Below are positions 33,782 to 44,420 of a stretch of 64,000 nt of DNA, piece after piece. The notes under the pieces were generated by a model. That model had not been told where the DNA came from. It searched no databases and worked only from the letters and a program-made list of their open reading frames with translations. The stretch's first letter is position 1. Each line of letters starts with the position of its first letter. A program made the position numbers and the translations under genes. Origin of the DNA: Heterohyrax brucei (taxonomy: Eukaryota > Chordata > Mammalia > Hyracoidea > Procaviidae); NCBI GenBank assembly GCA_028571685.1, contig CM053156.1, forward strand, positions 83,703,049 through 83,767,048, read 5' to 3'.

Positions 33782-34650
33782 CTGCTATTGATTTTGATTT
33801 TTATGACTTTGTGGTCTGAGAATGTGCTTTGTAATAATTCAATGGTTTGGATTTTGTTGAGATTTGCTTTATGTCCTAACACATGGTTTATTCTGAACAA
33901 TGTTCCATGTGTATTGGAGAAGAAGGTGTAGTTATCTGTTGATGGATAAAAAGTTCTGTGTATGTTGGTGAGGTCTAATTGGTTAATTGTCGCAATAAGA
34001 CCTTCTGTCTTTACTGAGCTTTTTTCTAGAAGATCTGTTCAATACTGAAAGTGGACTATTATTGTGGAGTAATCTATCCCGTTTTTCATTGTAGTCAGTG
34101 TTTGATGTATTTAGATGCTGTAATACTAGGTACATAAATATTTAATGTTGTTAAGTCTTGCTTGTTTGTATAGAACCTTTCAGCAATAAATAGTGACTAT
34201 CCCTTTCCATGAAGGTGGATTTTACATTAAAATGTATTTTATCTGAGATTAGTATTGCCACACTTGCTCTTCTTTGTATGTTGTTAGCTTGGTATATATT
34301 CTTCCATCCTTTAATTTTCAATTGGTTCATATTTTTAAGTCTAAGGTGAGTTTTTTGTAAGTAATGCGTAGAAGGGTCTTGTCTTTAGATCCAAGATTGT
34401 CACTCATTGTCTCCTTGCTGGAGCATTCGGTCCACTTCTGTTCAGTGTAATTATTGATAGGTATGTGTTTAGTGCTATCATTTTGATATATTTGTTTTTG
34501 TGTTTGGGTATTCTCTGTTGCTCTTAATTTTCTGTTCTGGAGTGTTCTTCTTTAATGCATTGATTTTTCATCCTTTTCAGTGTTGGTTTTGTGTTTGTTG
34601 ATACTCCTGTATTACTTTTCTTGATTTGATAGGTTGCATCTTTATTGTGC
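33782..34650 (-). pseudogene. L1 ORF2 endonuclease-domain remnant
   Basis: Translating the minus strand gives the C-terminal two-thirds of the APE-type endonuclease: the block around 'RASVAILISDK' (about 34265-34235), the 'SIQTSKT'/'IYVPSI' segment, and the closing SDHKVIK motif whose Asp-His pair is part of the active site. Stops and frameshifts are frequent. It is cut at the end of the domain. Confidence 0.78.
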
Positions 34651-34910
34651 TTTGCAGCTACCCCTATGATTCCCTTACTAATCTAAGTTTAAACTCAATT
34701 TTTACTTCTACATATCTTATTAACTTCCTCTCCATCTAGAAGGGCTGTAACTACTGTAGTGTATCCCTCTTTTTCATATGATGATATCTTAGTTTTCATG
34801 ATATGATCATTGGATCCCTTCTCTTAACATTATAGCTTTGATTGAGTTTTGTGCTTTCTCTGAGTTGGCTTCTGGATGTTGTGCCCTGCGTTGTCTCCTT
34901 AAATGTACAC

Positions 34911-35870
34911 TTAATGGTTTTGTTTTTGTAAGCCAAGAACTTTTTTCGGTATTTCTTGTAATTTTGGTGTGGTTTTTACAAAGTTTCTAAGTTTCTGTTT
35001 ATCTGCAAATGTCTTAATTTTGTTTTCATAATTGAAAGATAGTTTTGCAAGATATATAATTCTTGTTGGGGAGTTTTTTTTTTCCTTCAAAGCTTTAAAT
35101 GTGTTGTCCCACTTCCTCCATGCCAACATCATCTCTGCTGAGAAATCAGATGAAAGCCTACAGGATTTCCATTAGAATGTTAGCTTTGCTTTGAATCTTG
35201 CTGCCTTGAAGAGTTTCTGCTTATATTTCATTTTGTTAAGCTTGATTATAGTATGTCTTGGTGTCTTTCTTTTGCGGTCTATTTTTTGTGGCATTTGATA
35301 CACATCTTGGATATCTATGTGCTCTTCTTTCATAATTTCAGGGAAGTTTTCTGTGAGCAACTGAACAACAATGCTCTCTGTGTTTTCAGGTATCCCTCCC
35401 TGTTCAGGAACTCCAATTAATCATAGATTATTCCTCTTCATAGAGTTTCACATGTTTCTTAATGGTTTTTCATTTTTCTTGTTTCTTTTCTCTGATTTCT
35501 CCTCATAAATGCCAGTGTCAGTAGCTCTATCTTCAAAGGTCAGTGAGTCAGTTTCCAGTTGTTCAATTCTGCTCTTTTGGTTTTGAATTGAATTGTCTAA
35601 TTCTGTAATTTTGTTACTGATCTGTCAGATTTCAGAATGCTGATGTTCCATCAGCTCAAACAGCTTGCTTAGTTTTTCATTTTGCTCTGCTGCATTTTGT
35701 TTAGTGTCTAGGAGGACTCTCTATATAATTCTTTTGTACTCAACCTCCAATAATTTCAGGAAAGCTTCTTCATCTGGGAAATTCTTTGACTGTTTATTTT
35801 GGGAGTATTCTGGAGCCATGGCTGGATGTTTGTTTAGATGTTTGGTTAGGGTTTGTTGCTTTGGGGACAT
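34911..35870 (-). pseudogene. L1 ORF1 (ORF1p) remnant
   Basis: ORF1p is the RNA-binding chaperone of L1. The likely start is the ATG at 35870-35868, giving a leader with MSPKQQTLTKHLNKHPAMAP. The frame meets a stop about 50 codons on, in 'EVEYKRII-stop'. The middle RRM-like part is at 35172-35360 ('QKIDRKRKTPRHTIIKLNK'). The C-terminal domain is at 34911-35132 ('YLAKLSFNYENKIKTFADKQ'). The three parts are in the right order but not in one frame. Confidence 0.87.
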
Positions 35871-36980
35871 TTAGAGACCATTTACTTTCTTTGGTATTGC
35901 CTCAACAGGAGCTGAGGCACTGTTTTGAGAAGTAAATTGGTCACCAGCTGCCTCTATGTACTCCAGTGACTGGGCCCTGTGGACTCTCTGGGGTAACAGA
36001 CTCTACCTCCTGGCTGGCAAAGACACGGCCCTACTTATGGAGTCACTGAGGGGCTGTCAGTTGACCCTATGATGTGAGTCAGTAAAGGCTGGAAGAGATG
36101 CCATCAGGTTGCACCACAGTTAATTCTCTAGGCAGTCTTATATTAAAAAGGTAAAAACTATCTGACAGCTTCCAAAATCAGTCAGGCTACCAGGTGTGGG
36201 AAACCCCCACTTCCAGCTGACAGCAAGGGCACCTCTTCTGCTGTCCCCAGGTGATGTGATGTATTTCAAAGTAGGGACAGGTTACTGGCCTGCTGTTATC
36301 ACCTGGTGACCACCCCCCTCCTAAGGCTACACTGTGCTAAACACAGCTTTTCTGCTGGAAAAGCACTCCCCAGGCTGGCACTGCCTACCAGCCTGGGAAT
36401 TAGCCCCTGGTGAGGCTTCTGGTTGGTTAATTCTACCGCCCAATCGAACTAGATGGCATCCTGGTCAAGCTGTCCTGCCTACTGTGAAATAGCTGAATCT
36501 ATGGTGGAGGTCCATAAAGACAGGGTGGAGGGGCTGGAGTCCTCTGAGTCCAGAGCCGGGCTCTCAAAATGTAGGTTTTCTACCCACTGATCATGTCACC
36601 ACTCTGGCTCAGCATAGCAGCCGGTTAAGCCCATCCCCCACCTTCCAGCCAACAAAAAGAAAAAAAGTTAAAAACACCAGTTACCTTCAATCTGTAGGAG
36701 TTGGCCAATTCAATACGAGTGGACAGGGCTCACTCCCATTCAGTGGCATGTAGTCCAAACTGACAGCCCTAAGCTGTGTCCTAGGGCTCACTAAGTGTCC
36801 AGAAATTTCCATTTAATTATCAATCCAGGCCTTAGTTTTCAGAGGGACTTAAGGAGACGTGTCTAGTTCACCGTTTTGACTCTGCCCCTAATTTATTCTT
36901 TTAGATTTGCAAATCTCTCAGTTTTCTTTTATTGGGTCCAGTACCTACATATCACTTTAAGCCAATTACTTACTACTTAA

Positions 36981-37167
36981 GGAGCTATGGTATTGCAATG
37001 GTTAAGTCTTCAACTGCTAACCAAAAGGTCAGTAGTTTGAACTCAACAGCCAAGACATGGCAATGTGCTCCTGTCAGGATTACAGATTAGGAAACCCTAT
37101 GGAACAGCCCAACTCTTTCACATTGGGTTGCTATGAGTTGGATCAATTCAATGGCACCCAGCAATGT
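36981..37167 (+). mobile_element. AfroSINE, long form
   Basis: Head 'gagctatggtattgcaatgg', B box 'gtcagtagtttgaactcaa' and tail 'caatggcacccagcaatg'. It abuts the 3' end of the RTE that follows. Confidence 0.9.
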
Positions 37168-37171
37168 TTAT

Positions 37172-38868
37172 TTTGTTGCTGTTTTTAGATGCTATCCAGT
37201 TGGTTCTGACCATCATAGTAACCCTACATACAACAGAATGAAACACTTCTGGATCTCACAATCCTTGTAGTATCTGACCTCAGTGTTGCAACCATGGTGT
37301 TAATCTATCTCTTTGAAGCTCTTTTTTTTTTTTTTTCCACTGACCCCTATTTTACCACCCATAATGTTCTTCTCCAGGTACTGGTCCCTCCTGATAAGAT
37401 GTCCAAGCTACATGAGACCAAAGCTCCCCTTCCTCACTTCTAAGGAGCATTCTGGCTGTACTTCTTCCAAGACAGACTTGTTTGTTGTCATGGCAGTCCA
37501 TGCTATATTTAATATTCTTTTCCAACACCATGATTTTAATGCATTGATTATTTTTCCATCTTCTTCATTCATTGTCCACCTTTTGCATGCATATGAGGCA
37601 ATTGAAAATGCCATGACCTAGGTTAGATGCACCTTTGTGCTCAAAGTGACATTTTTGCTTTTTAACACCGTGAAGAGGTCTTTTGGAGATTTGCCCAGTG
37701 AAATATACATACGTCATTTGATTTCTTGACGGCTGTTTCTATGGACCTTGACTGTGGATCCAAATAAAATGAAATCACTGACAGCTTCAATACTTTCTCC
37801 ATATACCGTGCTGTTGTTTATTGGCCTAATTGTGGGAATTTTTGTTTTCTTTATGCTGAGGTATAATTCCATCCTGTAGACTGTAATGTTTGATCATTAT
37901 CAGTAAGTACTTCAAGTCCTCTTTGCTTTCAGCAAGCAGGGTTGTGTTATTTGCATATCAAAGATCATTCATGAGCCTTCCTCCAGTCCTGATGCCCTGT
38001 TCTTGTTCATGTAGTCCAGCTTCTCAGACTATTTGCTCAGCATACAGACTGAATAGGTATGGTACAGGGATACAATCCTGATGCACATCTTTCCTGATTT
38101 TAAAACATGCAATATTTCCTGTGATTTTTCATAACCACAATTAAGTGCTCCAGAATTCCCATTCTCTGTAGTGTTATCCATAATTTGCTATAATTCAGAC
38201 AGTAAAATGCCTTTGAGTAATCAATGAAACACAGGCAGACATCTTTCTGGTATTCTCTGCTGTCAACCAAGACCCACCTGACATCATCAACGATATCCAC
38301 CATTCCATATCCTCTTCTGAATCCAGCCTGAATTTCTAGCAGTTCCCTGTTGATGTACTTCTGCAGTCACTGTTGAATTATCTTTAGCAAAAGCTTATTT
38401 GCATATTATATTAATGATACTGTTTGATAATGTTTGTTCAGTAATTTTTGTATTCTGTTGGATCACCTGTCTTTGGAATGGACACAAATGTGGGCCTCTT
38501 TCAGTCAATCAGCCAGGTAGTTGGCTTCCACATTTCTTGGTTTACATGAGTCAACACCACCAATGCTGTATTCATTTGTTAAAACATTTCAGTTCCTAGA
38601 GGCTTCTTTTTCATCAGTGCCTTCAGCGCAGCTTGGACTTCTTGCTTCAGTACTATTGGTTCTTAATCATGTGCTACCTCCTGAAATGGTTGAATGTCAA
38701 CAAAGTCTTCGTGGTACAGTGACTCTGTGTATTCCTTCCACCTTCTTTTGATGCTTTCCGTGTTGTTCAATATTTTACCCATAGAATTCTTCAATATTGT
38801 AATTCAAATCTTGATTTTTTTCTTCGGTTCTTTCATCTTGAGAATATGGAGTGTGTTCTCAACACCTA
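37172..38868 (-). mobile_element. RTE/BovB-type LINE, 3' part of an inverted copy
   Basis: From the complement of the 3' end ('ttgttgctgtttttagatgc') through the whole reverse-transcriptase region to the linker upstream of it ('ttgagaatatggagtgtg'). It meets plus-strand RTE 5' sequence at about 38869, so the two parts look like one insertion with an inverted 5' piece. Confidence 0.9.
37400..38860 (-). pseudogene. RTE reverse transcriptase remnant
   Basis: The largest RTE coding remnant here. At 38100-38303 (minus) the sequence 'CLCFIDYSKAFYCLNYSKLW' carries motif A of the reverse transcriptase, with its catalytic Asp (FIDY) kept. At 37408-37614 the C-terminal domain reads 'MAFSIASYACKRWTMNEEDG' and 'VLEEVQPECSLE'. 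Catalytic box YADD falls in a frame-broken stretch near 37935. It contains multiple stops and frameshifts, so it is non-functional. Confidence 0.87.
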
Positions 38869-39310
38869 CTACTTACCTGTCAGTTTGTTATACTGTGTCA
38901 GCTTGCACGTTGCTGTGATGCTGGAAGCTATGCCATTTGTACTTCAAATACCAGCAGTGTTAAGCATAGTGGACCAGCTTCAGTGGAGCTTCCAGCCTAA
39001 GCAGACTAGGAAGAAAGACCTGGCAGTCTACTTCTCAAAAAAATTGGCCTGTGAAAATCTTATGGATAGTAGAGGGACATTGCCTGATATAGGGCTAGAA
39101 GATGAGTTCCTGAGGTTGGAAGACATTCAAAATATGGTTGGGGAAGAGCTGCTTCCTCCAAGTGAAGTTGACTTTAATGATGTGAATGGAGTCAAGCTTG
39201 GGGGCCTTCATTTGTGATGTGTCACAACTCAAAATGAGAAGAAACAGATACAAGCATCCATTAATAATCAGAATGTGGAATGTACAAAGTAAAAATCTAG
39301 GAAACAATAC
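38869..39310 (+). mobile_element. RTE 5' end, inverted relative to its 3' part
   Basis: 'gttgctgtgatgctggaagc', 'cagactaggaagaaagacct' and 'caaaatgagaagaaacagat' belong to the untranslated 5' part of the RTE and the start of its ORF, in plus orientation. Sequence stops matching after 'aatctaggaaacaat'. The 123-codon frame 38846-39217 is non-coding leader. Confidence 0.85.
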
Positions 39311-39640
39311 TTATACTTTAAAGTCATACATAATATTTCAGTATTTTATATATTTTATTCAAACCTAACCTCGTGCTGATTTTAAAAAGAGATTATTTTT
39401 CCTAGAGCCCATATTAAAAGATGAAACTCTTCGAACTTTCTCCAGTACTTAACAGGAAGAATTTAAGTGACTGGAAGTATAAACAGTCAAATCTGTGGTT
39501 CCTAATATACAAGCTCAGAAACTCAGAGTTCTGTAGAGTATTTGAAACAGTACATGTGCATCATACATCAACTATTTAATACCACTACTAATAAACTGAT
39601 AGTAATTAACACACATTAATTTCTTTAAAATCTTACAAAA
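39311..39640. other. Unassigned spacer
   Basis: 330 bp with no recognisable repeat, between two RTE segments. Confidence 0.4.
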
Positions 39641-40130
39641 ACAAAGACAGCACTTTGGATGACTAAAGTGTACCCAACCCAAGCTGTGGTATTTTCAATA
39701 TGCATGACAAAGTTGGACAACAAGAAGGGAAGACCAAAGAAAAACTGACACATTTGAATCGTGGCATTGGTGATGAATATTAGATATGCCATGGACTTCC
39801 AGAAGAAGGATCTAATCAGTCTTAGTAGAAGACAGCCAGAATGCTCCTTGGAAGGGAGGATGGTAAGATTTCATTTCACTTACATGAGACATGTCATCAG
39901 AAAGGACAAATTGCTGGAGAAAAACATCGTGTTTGGTAAAATAGAGGGTCAGTGAAAAAGAAGACCATCAATGAGATGGAGTGACCAAGTGGTTGCAACA
40001 ATGGGCTCAAACATATAGCAATAACTGTGAGGATTTTATAGGACTAGGCAATATTTCATCCTGTTAAACATAAAGTTGTTGTGAGTTGGAGTTCACTGTA
40101 TGGCACCCAACAACAATATGCATTGAGCAA
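39641..40130 (+). mobile_element. RTE/BovB-type LINE 3' fragment
   Basis: Plus copy of the last 490 bp: 'tagaagacagccagaatgct', 'atgagatggagtgaccaagt', ending 'ggcacccaacaacaa'. Residual coding for the C-terminus is at 39761-39955. It is 5'-truncated and probably independent of the inverted copy. Confidence 0.88.
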
Positions 40131-40149
40131 TATTATATCTTAGAAGTTT

Positions 40150-40330
40150 AAACATATCATACTATTTAACCTTCATTCCATCTGAAAGGGACTGGGACTA
40201 TCATAGCTCCGTCTTACAGACCAGGAGCACAAGCCTTACTCAGAGAGGTTAATAACTTGCTCTGAGTTACGTAGCTGCTAAGAGGCAGAACCATGTCTAT
40301 CTCAAGCCTGAGTTCTTAACCATTCTGTTA
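40150..40330 (-). mobile_element. MIR SINE
   Basis: 'ctcagagaggttaataactt', 'gtagctgctaagaggcagaa' and 'tgagttcttaaccattctgt': a clear reverse MIR. Confidence 0.85.
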
Positions 40331-40899
40331 AACAGAAATATTTTTGCGATTATTTCAAAAATATTACTGAACTTTAAGTGCTCTTTTTGTTATGTCTTTT
40401 CTCAAAATAGTGAAAAATAGGACTGCACATAAAGTTTTAACTTTATAAAGACTGAGAACGACGATCATAAATCTTATTTCATTGCATTTATTTGTGTTTA
40501 TCAATTACTCACGCAGTGTTCAAGATGGCCGATGAGATCCTCAGTTTACACAAGCACATCCAGTAACATAATCATGAATCATGAAATACACCCAGATCAT
40601 TCTACCTTTGTATCCTCCAGTTTAAGCTTTCTGCATCAATTCATACCATTTCCAAACATAGTACTGCAGCTATTAAAAAAAAATTGTTTCTTACAGGGCT
40701 GTGTAACTTAACTGAACCACAGTATGTGTCTCCCTAACAGATTAATTAGGTCCTCAACCACCCTTTTGCGTGATGAGAGTATTAGGACTCCAAATAGCAA
40801 AAATTCCTCAGCAAGGCTAGGTATCTAGCCTGGGAAAGCCACAGGGTATACTGATGGTACTTAGGGTGTAGAGCTCAGCAATGGAAAGAAATGTTGTGG
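40331..40899. other. Unassigned
   Basis: No repeat recognised. Confidence 0.4.
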
Positions 40900-41190
40900 A
40901 CATATTTTCCAGTATTGAAATCCCCCATAATGTTTGTGCCTTATGACTTGAGTGCAGGGCAAAGATGAATGAATGGTAAGATACAGGTCGAGGACAAGTT
41001 ACACAGGTCCTTATCTGTGTTATATTACACAGTGGGAAGTCTTTGGAAGGACTGAGCACAGGAGTGACTTGGTGTAACTTACATGACGAGGATCAAGATG
41101 AGAGCTAGGGGTTTTCGCTAATAGTTCAGGGGACAGTGGACAGCAGCCTGGATAGAACAGTGACAAACAGAGGGACTGAGACTGTCAGCT
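40900..41190 (-). mobile_element. L2 LINE fragment
   Basis: 'tggaaggactgagcacagga' and 'gtgacttggtgtaacttaca' match the complement of an internal L2 3' region ('agcaggggagtgacatgat'). Confidence 0.55.
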
Positions 41191-41269
41191 GCGGCAACCA
41201 TGTGAGTCAGGAAAGCCTCCAACCTGCCACCTGGCCCACTCATCCTGAGTATGGGGTATTTTTTTACAG

Positions 41270-41470
41270 TTGGAAGAAGACATTCACATACATCATTGCA
41301 CTCAAACCTCACAACATTCCTTAGACCATTTATTGTTTGTTAGTATTGTTAGTAATAATTGTATGTTAAAGGCAAAGATACGAAGGCTCATTAAAAATCA
41401 GTGATGGCCCCAAATCATAAAACTAAATAAGGTTAGAGTTTAAACCTATACTTTTCAGCTTTATGTCCAT
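41270..41470 (-). mobile_element. MIR SINE
   Basis: 'cactcaaacctcacaacatt' followed by 'gatacgaaggctcattaaaa' and 'ggttagagtttaaacctata', in reverse MIR order. Confidence 0.72.
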
Positions 41471-41678
41471 TATGTCTTACTAAATAGATAGATAATGTTG
41501 ATTTCTCGATTTAAAATTTATGCTTAGTGCATTATTACTATTTGGAGAGGGAAAATACATACACAGAAAGAAAAGGAAATAACTCATCATTCTATTTCTC
41601 TGAGATATCCTCGGTGGCATTTTGGTGTGTCATTTCTTTATATCTTTATGCCTAGTTTTAGATATTGTATCATGTACC

Positions 41679-42778
41679 TGTCTTAGGTTGGGTTCTCTAG
41701 ATGTGAAAGACAAGTCAAACATATATATGAATATGTACAGACAGATTTGTTTCAAGGAAACAGCTCACACGATTATGGAGGCTACCAAGTCTCAAATCTG
41801 TGGATCAGGTGGCACGCTGGAGGCTTCTCTTGACTCACATGGTTGCAGGGGCTGACAGACTCCAAATCTGCTGGTTAGGTGGCAGGCTACTGGCTTAAGG
41901 GGTTGTGAGAGCTGCTGAGTCCAAAATCCAGAGGCCAGGCAGCATGTAGAAGGGTTCTTGGAGATCAGAAGATGATGAGATGAATTCCAGATCAGAAAGA
42001 AAGTGAGCATTTGCCAGGATGTTGTTGTTAGGTGCTGTTGAGTCAGTTCTAACTCATAGCAACCCTATAAACAATAGCACAGAACACTATCCAGTCCTGT
42101 GTCATGTCCACAATTGTTTTTATGCTTAAGCCCATTGTTGTGGCCACTGTGTAAATCCATCTCATCAAGGGTCTTCCTCTTTTTCACTAACCTTCTGCTC
42201 TACCAAGCATGATGTCCCTCTTCAGGGACTGATCTTTCCTGACAACATGTCCAAAGTATGTAAGATGCAATCTTGCCAGCTTTGCTTCCAAGGAGCACTC
42301 TGGTTGTACTTCTTCCAGAATAGATGTTTGTTCTTTTGGCGGTCCATGGTAAATTCCACATTCTTCTCCAACACCACAATTCAAAGGCATCAATTCTTCT
42401 TCTGTCTTCTTGGTTCATAGTCTTGCTTTCACATGCATAGGATGCAACTGAAAATACCATGGCTTATGGGTAAAGTATGTTTTAGTCTTCAAGGTGATGT
42501 CTTTACTTTTGAATACTTCGAAGAGGTCCTTTGCAGCAGATTTTTGCAGTGCAATGTGTCTTTTAATTTCTTGACTGCTGCTTCCGAGGGCATTGATTGT
42601 GGGTCCACTTTTGCTAGAATATCGATATATATTGGATGCTGACCACACCTCCAAGGAAGTGCCCCTTCTGACTAATTAGCTGCTCACATCAGATCACAGA
42701 ATGGAGGATGATTACATAATGTCTGCCACTGAGAATCATGGCCTTGACAAGTTGACCTGTAACATTAATCATCATAGG
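41679..42778 (-). mobile_element. LTR element (MaLR/ERVL-like) split by an RTE
   Basis: Left piece 41679-42012 starts 'tgtcttaggttgggttctct' and has tandem-like blocks of 'ggtggcaggctactggctta'. Right piece 42621-42778 ('atatattggatgctgaccac') completes it. I recall this family from afrothere genomes but cannot name it. Orientation is inferred from the 'aagtctcaaatctg' end being like a reversed LTR. Confidence 0.62.
42013..42620 (-). mobile_element. RTE/BovB-type LINE, 5'-truncated, inside an LTR
   Basis: From 'ttgttgttaggtgctgttga' (3' end, complement) to 'gggcattgattgtgggtcca'. The remnant protein at 42200-42460 contains the C-terminal 'RRIDAFELWCWRRMW' block and, in the next frame, 'SILEEVQPECSLEAK'. 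A frameshift separates them. Confidence 0.9.
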
Positions 42779-42894
42779 ACTGTAGCTGCTGTTTAATAAA
42801 CATCATATGCAATTTACAGTGTTTTCATAATCAGTTTTCCATGGATTTAGAATTAATTCTGCAATATAATTATGAGTGTTTGTATAGTCTTAAT

Positions 42895-43210
42895 CTACTA
42901 TTATTCATTTAACCAGTCACCCATGTTTTGATATTTGAAATATTTTTTACATTTTGTACTACCAAAAATAATCTGACATGAATATATGCAAAAAAATCAC
43001 TCATGTAAGCAATTATGTATGTGGAAATAAATTTTTAAAGTAAAATTTCTGGGTCATAGAATATACAGAATTTTCGTTTTAAAACACATTAACCAATAAA
43101 ACAATTATAATACTGTACTCCCACCAGCAGAGTTGGGACGTCTTTAGTTCCCTGCACCCTCTCCAACCCTAAATATTTTATTCATCTTTGTCAATGAGAA
43201 AGGAAAAATG
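42895..43210 (-). mobile_element. Old L1 fragment, ORF2 C-terminal region
   Basis: 'tggaaataaatttttaaagt', 'tttctgggtcatagaatata' and 'tactcccaccagcagagttg' are the complement of the L1 ORF2 C-terminal region ('ccaccaacagtg' type). Diverged. Confidence 0.68.
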
Positions 43211-43335
43211 GTTCATTAGAGCCATTATTCACAATTGCAAAACTCAAACCAACCCACCAAATGCTGTAAACATTTCACAATAGGAAATTGATTATATTAA
43301 TTGTAGAATATTCAAGAAATGTAATACTGTCTTGG
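43211..43335 (+). mobile_element. Old L1 fragment, opposite orientation
   Basis: 'agccattattcacaattgca' resembles the L1 ORF2 stretch 'agcattattcacaatagc' in plus orientation. It overlaps in element coordinates with the preceding reverse fragment. Confidence 0.5.
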
Positions 43336-43635
43336 CATACTTGAAACAGATATGCCCCTATGAGTATTTCCCTATTTTACAGACACATCTATTAAGATTA
43401 ACCAAGCGTTTCCTAAAGTGCAGAACAGATACACCAGTGGTGCTCCTCAAAAGAATTTAGGTGCTATATAAACACAGGATTAAATAAAGTTAAATCAAAT
43501 AATGAGAAACTTCATTTCACTGTGGTGCTAATCTTAATTCTTTTCAGATGCCAGCTCATCTCTCTTTTGATCAAAAAGAGAAGGCCTATTATTAACAATT
43601 ATATCATTTTTAACAGTAATGCACGGTTTAGACTT

Positions 43636-43735
43636 CCATAACGTTTTATTATCTGCCAGGCATCATTCCAAGTGTTTTACGGATATTAGCACATTTAATC
43701 TTCACAACAAGCAGACTCAAATAATTAGTACAGAT
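43636..43735 (-). mobile_element. MIR SINE fragment
   Basis: 'ctgccaggcatcattccaag' and 'cacatttaatcttcacaaca' are the complement of the MIR 3' part. Confidence 0.82.
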
Positions 43736-43880
43736 ATAATGATATTGTTTTCTTTCATTGTAAATGTTTGCATTATCAGGGTCTGCATATGGCATGTATA
43801 ATTTCTCTTTAGTTTTCAACAAGTGCAATTTAGTTTTAAAAAATATATTTAATTTAAAGGAAAAACATCAACTAAATAAC

Positions 43881-43978
43881 CAAAAATGAAAAAAAAAACA
43901 ACCAAACTTGTTGCCAGGAAGTAGATTCTGACTCATGCCAACTGCAAGTTTTGCAGAGTCGAGCTGGCCCATAGGCTT
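43881..43978 (-). mobile_element. Truncated SINE with 24-bp flanking duplication
   Basis: Only the tail part of an AfroSINE ('aggaagtagattctgactca'). The flanks at 43857-43880 and 43979-44002 are two copies of a 24-bp sequence differing at three positions. Confidence 0.85.
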
Positions 43979-44031
43979 AAGGAAAAATACCAGCTAAATA
44001 ACAGGGCAAGTTTACATCACAAGTCATTAAA

Positions 44032-44197
44032 AAACAAACCAAACTCACTGCCATCAAGTCAAAGTAGACTCACACCAACTCTATAGGAGAGAGTAGAACT
44101 GCCCCACAGAGTTTCCAAGTACCGCCTGCCAGATTTGAGCTGCCCCCCTTTTCTTTACCAGCCATAGTACTTAACCATCACACCACCCAAATTTCCA
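44032..44197 (-). mobile_element. AfroSINE, short form
   Basis: Complete reverse copy, 'aaccaaactcactgccatca' to 'catcacaccacccaaatttc'. Confidence 0.93.
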
Positions 44198-44261
44198 GCA
44201 ATCATTAAGGTGGGAGGTACAGCATTGATAGCAGAGGTGTACTGGCCTAGAACTACTGGTG

Positions 44262-44420
44262 TTTCTCATATTTTAAATGCATTTGATAGAACTGAGGAGC
44301 TTGTTAGAATGCAGATTACAATCCAGCAAGTCCGAGGCAGGGTCTGAAATTCTGCATTTTTGACTACGTCCCAGATGCTGGTCTGTGTACTTCATTTTGA
44401 AACAGTAAGTTTCTAAGAGT
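44262..44420 (+). mobile_element. MER58/MER20-like hAT fragment
   Basis: 'gaggagcttgttagaatgca', 'gggtctgaaattctgcattt' and 'ccagatgctggtctgtgtac' match the non-autonomous Charlie layout; subfamily uncertain. Confidence 0.65.

Larger units (their letters stand above)
33782..36888 (-). mobile_element. Half-length L1 (HAL1-like): 5' UTR, ORF1, endonuclease only
   Basis: A 3.1-kb reverse L1 flanked by identical 'taatttattctt' at 33770-33781 and 36889-36900. Read on the minus strand it has about 1 kb of GC-rich 5' UTR (36888-35871), ORF1 (35870 to about 34911), and the N-terminal endonuclease part of ORF2. It stops abruptly after the 'SDHKVIKI' block at 33782. Reverse-transcriptase sequence, 3' UTR and a clean A-tail are absent, although the last coding bases are A-rich ('cataaaaatcaaaatcaat'). 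Normal L1 copies lose the 5' side, so this is the opposite pattern. Confidence 0.87.

Noticed and set aside
38846..39217. 123-codon host protein
   Set aside because: The sequence is RTE 5' leader, repeated in many genomic copies and not known to code.
42895..43335. Inverted (twin-primed) L1
   Set aside because: The two opposite fragments cover overlapping parts of ORF2, which does not fit a single inverted insertion; more likely two old fragments.
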